Below, piece by piece: positions 25,673 to 29,811 of a stretch of DNA of 29,811 bases. Numbering within the stretch: the first letter of the stretch is position 1; the number at the start of each line of letters is the position of its first letter. Location: positions 1 to 29,811 of the forward strand of contig CAMLSG010000044.1 in NCBI GenBank assembly GCA_946482635.1. The letters are read 5' to 3'. The position numbers and the translations under genes were made by a program. Below the pieces are notes generated by a model. It worked only from the letters and a program-made list of their open reading frames with translations. It was not told the origin of the DNA and ran no database searches. This DNA comes from an uncultured Duganella sp. GTDB taxonomy: Bacteria; Pseudomonadota; Gammaproteobacteria; Burkholderiales; Burkholderiaceae.

Positions 25673-26363
25673 GGCGAGGATTGCCGTGACCGGAGGCTTC
25701 GGCGCCCTTGGCCGCGCCATCGGCGACGCCTTGCTGGCCAGCGGCGCCCGGGTGGCGCTGGTCGACCTGGCGCCCGCCCCCGCCGCCCTGCCCGCTGGCG
25801 CACTGCCCTGCGGCGGCGTGGACTTGTGTGACGCACGCGCCACGCAGCACTGCCTGGACAGCGTAGCCGAACGCTTCGGCGGCCTCGATGGCATCGTCAA
25901 TGTGGCGGGCGGCTTTGCCTGGGAGCCGGTGGAACACGGCGCTGTCGCGACCTGGGACCGCATGTACGCCATGAACGTGCGCACCGCCCTGCTGGCGTCG
26001 CAGGCAGCGCTGCCGCACCTGCTGCGCCAGGGACGCGGCCGCATCGTCAATATCGGCGCCATGGCAGCCAACCGCGCGCAGGCCGGCATGGGCGCCTATG
26101 CCGCCGCCAAGGCCGGCGTGGCGCGCCTGACGGAAGCCATGGCGGAGGAATTCCTGGAACGGGGCATCACGGTCAACGCCGTCCTGCCCAGCATCATCGA
26201 CACGCCGGCCAACCGCGCCGCCATGCCGGGCGCCGATACCGGCCACTGGGTCGCGCCGGCGGCGCTGGCCCAGGTGGTGCTGTTCCTGCTGTCCGACGCA
26301 TCGGCCGCCGTCACCGGCGCCCTGCTGCCGGTCACTGCAGCGCCGGCAAAAACTATTTCTTAG
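25665..26363 (+). CDS. SDR family oxidoreductase lacking the usual catalytic serine
   Basis: A 232-residue short-chain dehydrogenase/reductase with a Rossmann fold. The cofactor motif is GGFGALGRAIG (10-20), the structural NVAG is at 79-82, and the active-site pair Y145 and K149 lies in GAYAAAKAG. The position 13 residues before the tyrosine, normally serine, is alanine (A132 in IGAMAANRAQ). V-D at 33-34 after the second strand suggests NAD rather than NADP. The C-terminus is short. Its ATG overlaps the hydroxylase gene by 8 bp, implying coupled translation. Its stop overlaps the convergent glutaminyl cyclase gene by 11 bp. Confidence 0.9.
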   Translation: MNKARIAVTGGFGALGRAIGDALLASGARVALVDLAPAPAALPAGALPCGGVDLCDARATQHCLDSVAERFGGLDGIVNVAGGFAWEPVEHGAVATWDRMYAMNVRTALLASQAALPHLLRQGRGRIVNIGAMAANRAQAGMGAYAAAKAGVARLTEAMAEEFLERGITVNAVLPSIIDTPANRAAMPGADTGHWVAPAALAQVVLFLLSDASAAVTGALLPVTAAPAKTIS

Positions 26364-27117
26364 CGGGCCGCAGCACGATCTCGAACAGCTTCGGCCAGCG
26401 CTTGCCGGTGACGAACAGGCGGTGCGACTTGGCGTCGTAGGCGATGCCGTTCAGCACATTGTCGACGTCGCTGCCCGCCTTGGCCGTCGCCGCCAGCCCG
26501 GACAGGTCGATCCAGCCCAGCACATGGCCGCTGAACGGGTCGATGCGGGCAATGCGGTCGGACTGCCAGACGTTGGCATAGATCTGCCCATCGACCCATT
26601 CCAGTTCGTTGATCTGCGCCAGCGGCTGGCCGTCGACGGTAACCTTGATGCGGCGCTGCTCGCCGAAGTTTTTCGGGTCGAGCACGCGGATTTCCGGCGT
26701 GCCGTCGCTCATGTAGAGGCGCTCGCCGTCGCTGGTGATGCCCCAACCCTCGCCCAGGTAATTGAAGGTGCCCTTGATGGCCAGGCTGCCCTGGTCCATC
26801 ACGTAGCCGGCCTGGTTCATCCAGGTAATGCCGACAATGCTGTCGCCATGCGGCGCAATGCCCTCGCCGAACACCTTCTCCGGCAGGTCGCGCTTTTGCA
26901 GCACCTTGCCGGTGGCCAGCTCCACCTTGCGCACGGAAGACGCGCCGTACTGGCCGGTGCTCTCCCACAGGAAGCCGTCCTTGAAGAACAGGCCCTGGGT
27001 GAAGGCTTGCGGATCGTGCGGGTAAGTCGCCTTGATCGAATAGCCCTGCACCGGCACGGCCGCCGATGCGATTTGCGCGGCCATCGCCGCCGCGCCCAGC
27101 GCTAGCAGCTTACGCAT
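26353..27117 (-). CDS. Glutaminyl-peptide cyclotransferase, plant/bacterial type
   Basis: A 254-residue protein with a signal peptide (cleavage near IASA, residue 19) and a five-bladed propeller-type sequence. Typical motifs are [66 protein letters not shown] and LNGIAYD. These match the Glu_cyclase_2 family, which converts N-terminal glutamine of exported proteins or peptides to pyroglutamate in the periplasm. It follows ruvB with an 8-bp overlap (shared ATGCGTAA), so it depends at least partly on ruvB transcription. No functional tie to RuvB is known. Confidence 0.92.
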   Translation of the reverse strand: MRKLLALGAAAMAAQIASAAVPVQGYSIKATYPHDPQAFTQGLFFKDGFLWESTGQYGASSVRKVELATGKVLQKRDLPEKVFGEGIAPHGDSIVGITWMNQAGYVMDQGSLAIKGTFNYLGEGWGITSDGERLYMSDGTPEIRVLDPKNFGEQRRIKVTVDGQPLAQINELEWVDGQIYANVWQSDRIARIDPFSGHVLGWIDLSGLAATAKAGSDVDNVLNGIAYDAKSHRLFVTGKRWPKLFEIVLRPAKK

Positions 27118-28165
27118 CCCACAGGTCTCCGCTGGCGTTGCTGCGCGGCGGGGTCACGCCGAAATGCTGGTAGGCCTGCGCCGTGGCGACGCGGCCGCGC
27201 GGCGTGCGTTGCAGGAAGCCTTGCTGGATCAGGTATGGTTCCAATACGTCCTCGATAGTATCCGCGGCCTCGCCGATGGCGGCCGCCAGGTTGCCGATGC
27301 CGACCGGGCCACCGCCGAATTTGTACAGCACCGCTTCCAGCAGCTTGCGGTCCATCACGTCAAAGCCCACGTGGTCGACATCGAGCATGCGCAGCGCGGC
27401 ATCGGCCAGCTCGCGCGTGATGTCGCCGTTGCCCTTCACTTCCGCATAGTCGCGCACGCGGCGCAGCAGGCGGTTGGCGATACGCGGCGTGCCGCGCGCG
27501 CGGCGCGCGATTTCCACGGCGCCGCCTTCATCGATATTCGCCTTCAGCAGCGCAGCGCTGCGGGCGACGATCTTCGCCAGTTCGTCGGTGCTGTAGAACT
27601 CCAGCCGCGCCACGATGCCGAAGCGGTCGCGCAGCGGATTGGTCAGCATGCCGGCGCGGGTGGTGGCGCCGACCAGGGTGAAAGGCTGCAGGTCCAGCTT
27701 GACGCTGCGCGCCGCCGGGCCTTCGCCGATCATGATGTCGATCTGGTAGTCCTCCAGCGCCGGGTACAGGATTTCCTCGACCACGGGCGACAGGCGGTGG
27801 ATCTCGTCGATGAACAGGACGTCGTTCGCTTCCAGGTTGGTCAGGATCGCCGCCAGGTCGCCCGGGCGTTCCAGCACCGGGCCGGAAGTCTGGCGCAGGT
27901 TGACGCCCATTTCGCGCGCAATGATGTTGGCCAGGGTGGTCTTGCCCAGGCCGGGAGGGCCGAACAGCAAGGTATGGTCGAGCGCCTCGCTGCGCTTGCG
28001 GGCGGCCGAAATGAAGATTTCCAGCTGGTCGCGGATCTTGGACTGCCCCACATATTCATCGAGGTGCTTGGGGCGCAATGCGCGCTCGATGGCCTCCTCG
28101 TTCGGGGAGGACGGCGCCGCGTCGATGATGCGCTGCTCGGTGAAATTGTCGGTTTGGATGCTCAT
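27110..28165 (-). CDS. ruvB: Holliday junction branch migration ATPase RuvB
   Basis: A 351-residue AAA+ motor that drives branch migration of Holliday junctions with RuvA. Walker A is GPPGLGKT (69-76), Walker B/DEIH is LFIDEIH (117-123), sensor region GATTRAG (166-172) and PLRDRFG follow, and the C-terminal winged helix ([15 protein letters not shown]) is intact. The start at ATG 28165 gives the family's usual length; a TTG start 39 bases upstream is possible but unneeded. ruvA and ruvC are not beside it; a small secreted-protein gene lies upstream instead. Confidence 0.98.
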   Translation of the reverse strand: MSIQTDNFTEQRIIDAAPSSPNEEAIERALRPKHLDEYVGQSKIRDQLEIFISAARKRSEALDHTLLFGPPGLGKTTLANIIAREMGVNLRQTSGPVLERPGDLAAILTNLEANDVLFIDEIHRLSPVVEEILYPALEDYQIDIMIGEGPAARSVKLDLQPFTLVGATTRAGMLTNPLRDRFGIVARLEFYSTDELAKIVARSAALLKANIDEGGAVEIARRARGTPRIANRLLRRVRDYAEVKGNGDITRELADAALRMLDVDHVGFDVMDRKLLEAVLYKFGGGPVGIGNLAAAIGEAADTIEDVLEPYLIQQGFLQRTPRGRVATAQAYQHFGVTPPRSNASGDLWDA

Positions 28166-28222
28166 GCCAGCTCGAAAAACAGGTTCAGGGCATGATTTTA
28201 TCAAGGCCGGGCAGCGCGGGGC

Positions 28223-28513
28223 TTACTTCATGTTGGAAGCGGCCGCGCTTGCCGTTTCGTTGGTTTTCTTCTGCATGCTGCCGGACACCTTCATCGCCTT
28301 CTCGCGCCGGTCGGGCTGGCCATCGTTCTTGGGCTCCTGCAACCCGGTGGCCTTGCGCGCCGCGCCGGACGGTTCGCCTTTCACGGCCGGCTTGGCCTGC
28401 TGCCGGGCTTCCGCCTTGTCCTGCGCCGGCGCGGCCTGCTGGCTCCATGCCGCAGGCGCCGTTGCCAGCAGCAAGCCGCCCAGCGACACCGCCAAAAGTT
28501 GACGAATAGTCAT
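28223..28513 (-). CDS. Small secreted Lys/Ala-rich hypothetical protein
   Basis: A 96-residue protein with a clear signal peptide (MTIRQLL plus Leu/Ala core, cleavage near AWS, about residue 24). The mature part is short, polar and rich in Ala, Lys, Gln and Glu, with no cysteine and probably little fixed structure. I do not recognise a family. A strong GAGGAGGA ribosome site and an extended -10 element upstream support it as a real gene. It lies 57 bp upstream of ruvB on the same strand, with no obvious terminator between. Confidence 0.75.
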   Translation of the reverse strand: MTIRQLLAVSLGGLLLATAPAAWSQQAAPAQDKAEARQQAKPAVKGEPSGAARKATGLQEPKNDGQPDRREKAMKVSGSMQKKTNETASAAASNMK

Positions 28514-28540
28514 GACAGATCCTCCTCGAATGTTCGCCCG

Positions 28541-28549
28541 AGTCTAGCA
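28541..28549 (-). promoter_or_regulatory. Extended -10 promoter for the small secreted protein gene
   Basis: On the minus strand TGC-TAGACT (28549-28541) is an extended -10 element, closely like the TGC-TACACT found before the DUF2147 gene. It predicts transcription about 20 bases before the ATG at 28513. No good -35 box. Confidence 0.45.
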
Positions 28550-28598
28550 CGCCCGGCCCTGAAGGCTTGCGCCTACACCAGCACGGGACGCACGCCGC

Positions 28599-28626
28599 TT
28601 GGCGCGCCGGCTGTGGCGCCGATACT
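28599..28626 (+). promoter_or_regulatory. Probable promoter of the alcohol dehydrogenase gene
   Basis: TTGGCG (28599-28604), 16 bp and GATACT (28621-28626) resemble a sigma70 promoter. It lies about 30 bases before the ATG at 28655, in the 141-bp gap divergent from the small secreted protein gene. Confidence 0.4.
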
Positions 28627-28654
28627 GGCGCAATGCAAACACAAGGAGCTTGTC

Positions 28655-29811
28655 ATGCGCGCCCTCACCTACCACTCCGCACATGATGTCCAGGTGGACA
28701 CGGTGCCCGATCCCATCCTGCAGGAAGCGGACGACGTCATCCTGCGCATTACGGCCACCGCGATTTGCGGCTCCGACCTGCACCTCTACCGCGGCAAGGT
28801 CCCGGCCATGAAGGAAGGCGATATCCTCGGCCACGAATTCATGGGCATCGTCGAAGATGCCGGGCCTGGCGTCACCGCGCTGGCCCGGGGCGACCGCGTG
28901 GTCGTGCCGTTCGTGATCGCCTGCGGCAGCTGCTTCTTCTGCCAGCGCCAGTTGTTCTCCGCCTGTGAAACCACGAATCCCGACCGCGGCGCGATCATGA
29001 ACAAGAAGGGCTTGCGCTCGGGCGCCGCCATGTTCGGCTATACCCACCTGTACGGCGGCATGCCGGGCGGGCAGGCTGAATTTGTGCGCGTACCGAAGGC
29101 CAACGTCGGCCCGATCCGCATTCCGGACGCGCTCGATGACGAGCAGGTGCTGTTCCTCAGCGATATCCTGCCCACGGGCTACCAGGCCGTATTGAACGCC
29201 GGCGTCGGGCCGGGCGACAGCCTGGCAATCTACGGCGCCGGCCCGGTCGGCCTGATGGCGGCAGCATGCGCCCGCATGCTGGGCGTGGAAACCATCTTCA
29301 TGGTCGACCATAACGCCTACCGGCTCGACTTCGCGCGCCAGGCTTACAGCGTTATTCCGATCAATTTCGATGAAGTCGATGCCGCCGAATACATCATCGA
29401 CAACACCGCTTCGCGTGGGGTGGATGCGGTGATCGACGCCATCGGCTTTGAAGCCAAGGGCAGCGCGCTGGAAACGGCGCTGACGGCCGTCAAGCTGGAG
29501 GGGAGCAGCGGCGCCGCGCTGCGCCAATGCATCGCTGCCGTCAGGCGCGGCGGCACGGTCAGCGTGCCGGGCGTGTATTCGGGCTTCATCCACGGCTTCC
29601 TGTTTGGCGACGCCTTCGACAAGGGCATCAGCTTCAGGATGGGGCAAACCCACGTGCAGCGCTTCATGCCCGAACTGCTGGAGTTCATCGGCCAGGGCAA
29701 GCTGCGGCCCGAGGCCATCATCACGCACCGCCTGCCGCTGGAACAGGCGGCAGCCGGTTATCGCATCTTCGACAAGAAGGAAGAGGAATGCCGCAAGGTG
29801 ATCCTGCGGCC
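28655..29811 (+). CDS. Zinc-dependent alcohol dehydrogenase, formaldehyde-dehydrogenase-like; 3' end outside window
   Basis: About 385 residues are visible and the frame is open at the right edge; the family is usually around 390 long, so little is missing. Catalytic zinc ligands are C38, H60 and E61 ([18 protein letters not shown]). The structural zinc is held by C90, C93, C96 and C104. The cofactor motif is GAGPVG (194-199) with D218 at the end of the second strand, indicating NAD. An inserted segment (about 105-140, Met/Gly-rich) and overall pattern resemble the glutathione-independent formaldehyde dehydrogenase-like branch of medium-chain dehydrogenases. Substrate unknown. ATG 28655 is preceded by AAGGAG at an ideal distance. 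Confidence 0.92.
   Translation, partial: MRALTYHSAHDVQVDTVPDPILQEADDVILRITATAICGSDLHLYRGKVPAMKEGDILGHEFMGIVEDAGPGVTALARGDRVVVPFVIACGSCFFCQRQLFSACETTNPDRGAIMNKKGLRSGAAMFGYTHLYGGMPGGQAEFVRVPKANVGPIRIPDALDDEQVLFLSDILPTGYQAVLNAGVGPGDSLAIYGAGPVGLMAAACARMLGVETIFMVDHNAYRLDFARQAYSVIPINFDEVDAAEYIIDNTASRGVDAVIDAIGFEAKGSALETALTAVKLEGSSGAALRQCIAAVRRGGTVSVPGVYSGFIHGFLFGDAFDKGISFRMGQTHVQRFMPELLEFIGQGKLRPEAIITHRLPLEQAAAGYRIFDKKEEECRKVILR

Noticed and set aside
1..29811. tRNA, rRNA, riboswitch or attachment site
   Set aside because: No tRNA-like cloverleaf, rRNA stretch, recognisable riboswitch core or att-like duplication was found by reading; small RNAs cannot be excluded.

Overview
The window looks like chromosomal DNA of a GC-rich betaproteobacterium, most likely Burkholderiales and plausibly the Massilia/Duganella side of Oxalobacteraceae. 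That placement is inferred from base composition, GGAGACA-type Shine-Dalgarno leaders and the gene set; nothing here proves a genus. No rRNA, tRNA, insertion sequence, integrase or CRISPR array was seen. Nearly all of the sequence is accounted for by about 25 genes, two of them cut by the window edges.

Positions 1-8142 hold one leftward operon for membrane stress and membrane dynamics. In transcription order it carries a DUF2170 (YjfI-like) protein, a PspA/IM30 coiled-coil protein (YjfJ-like), a small protein with two ribbon-helix-helix-like units, a YqiJ/NfeD-type membrane protein with an OB fold, a YqiK-type flotillin, a TFIIB-type zinc-ribbon protein, and a very large DUF3686 protein. Members of the DUF3686 family normally end in an AAA ATPase domain; here that end lies beyond base 1. 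A clear sigma70-type promoter carrying two TGACAT-N3-ATGTCA-type palindromes heads the operon. This is the most interesting system in the window: a filament-forming PspA, a flotillin scaffold with its OB-fold partner, and a candidate remodelling ATPase.

Positions 8143-9497 are an accessory-looking patch. A small RAMA-like gene is bracketed by two imperfect direct repeats of 107 bp, followed by a TetR-family regulator gene. valS (valyl-tRNA synthetase) runs rightward at 9553-12348 and ends in a good intrinsic terminator. A secreted DUF2147 protein gene and a GGGGTCTGACCC-type palindrome follow.

Positions 13046-22986 are a second leftward operon of six genes: a coniferyl-aldehyde-dehydrogenase-like ALDH, an acyl-CoA ligase, a DUF1302 outer-membrane-type protein, a DUF1329 periplasmic protein, a YCF48/BNR propeller protein and an RND/MMPL transporter. 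Together these suggest uptake or trafficking of a hydrophobic compound across the envelope, plus its oxidation and CoA activation. A divergent LysR gene and a 28-bp inverted repeat in the shared intergenic region are the probable control. Within the operon a hairpin followed by a T-run may reduce expression of the last two genes.

Positions 24053-29811 hold a Crp/Fnr-type regulator gene divergent from a fatty-acid-hydroxylase-type di-iron membrane enzyme overlapped by an SDR, then leftward ruvB followed by a glutaminyl cyclase gene (overlapping by 8 bp), a small secreted protein, and a divergent zinc alcohol dehydrogenase cut by the right edge.
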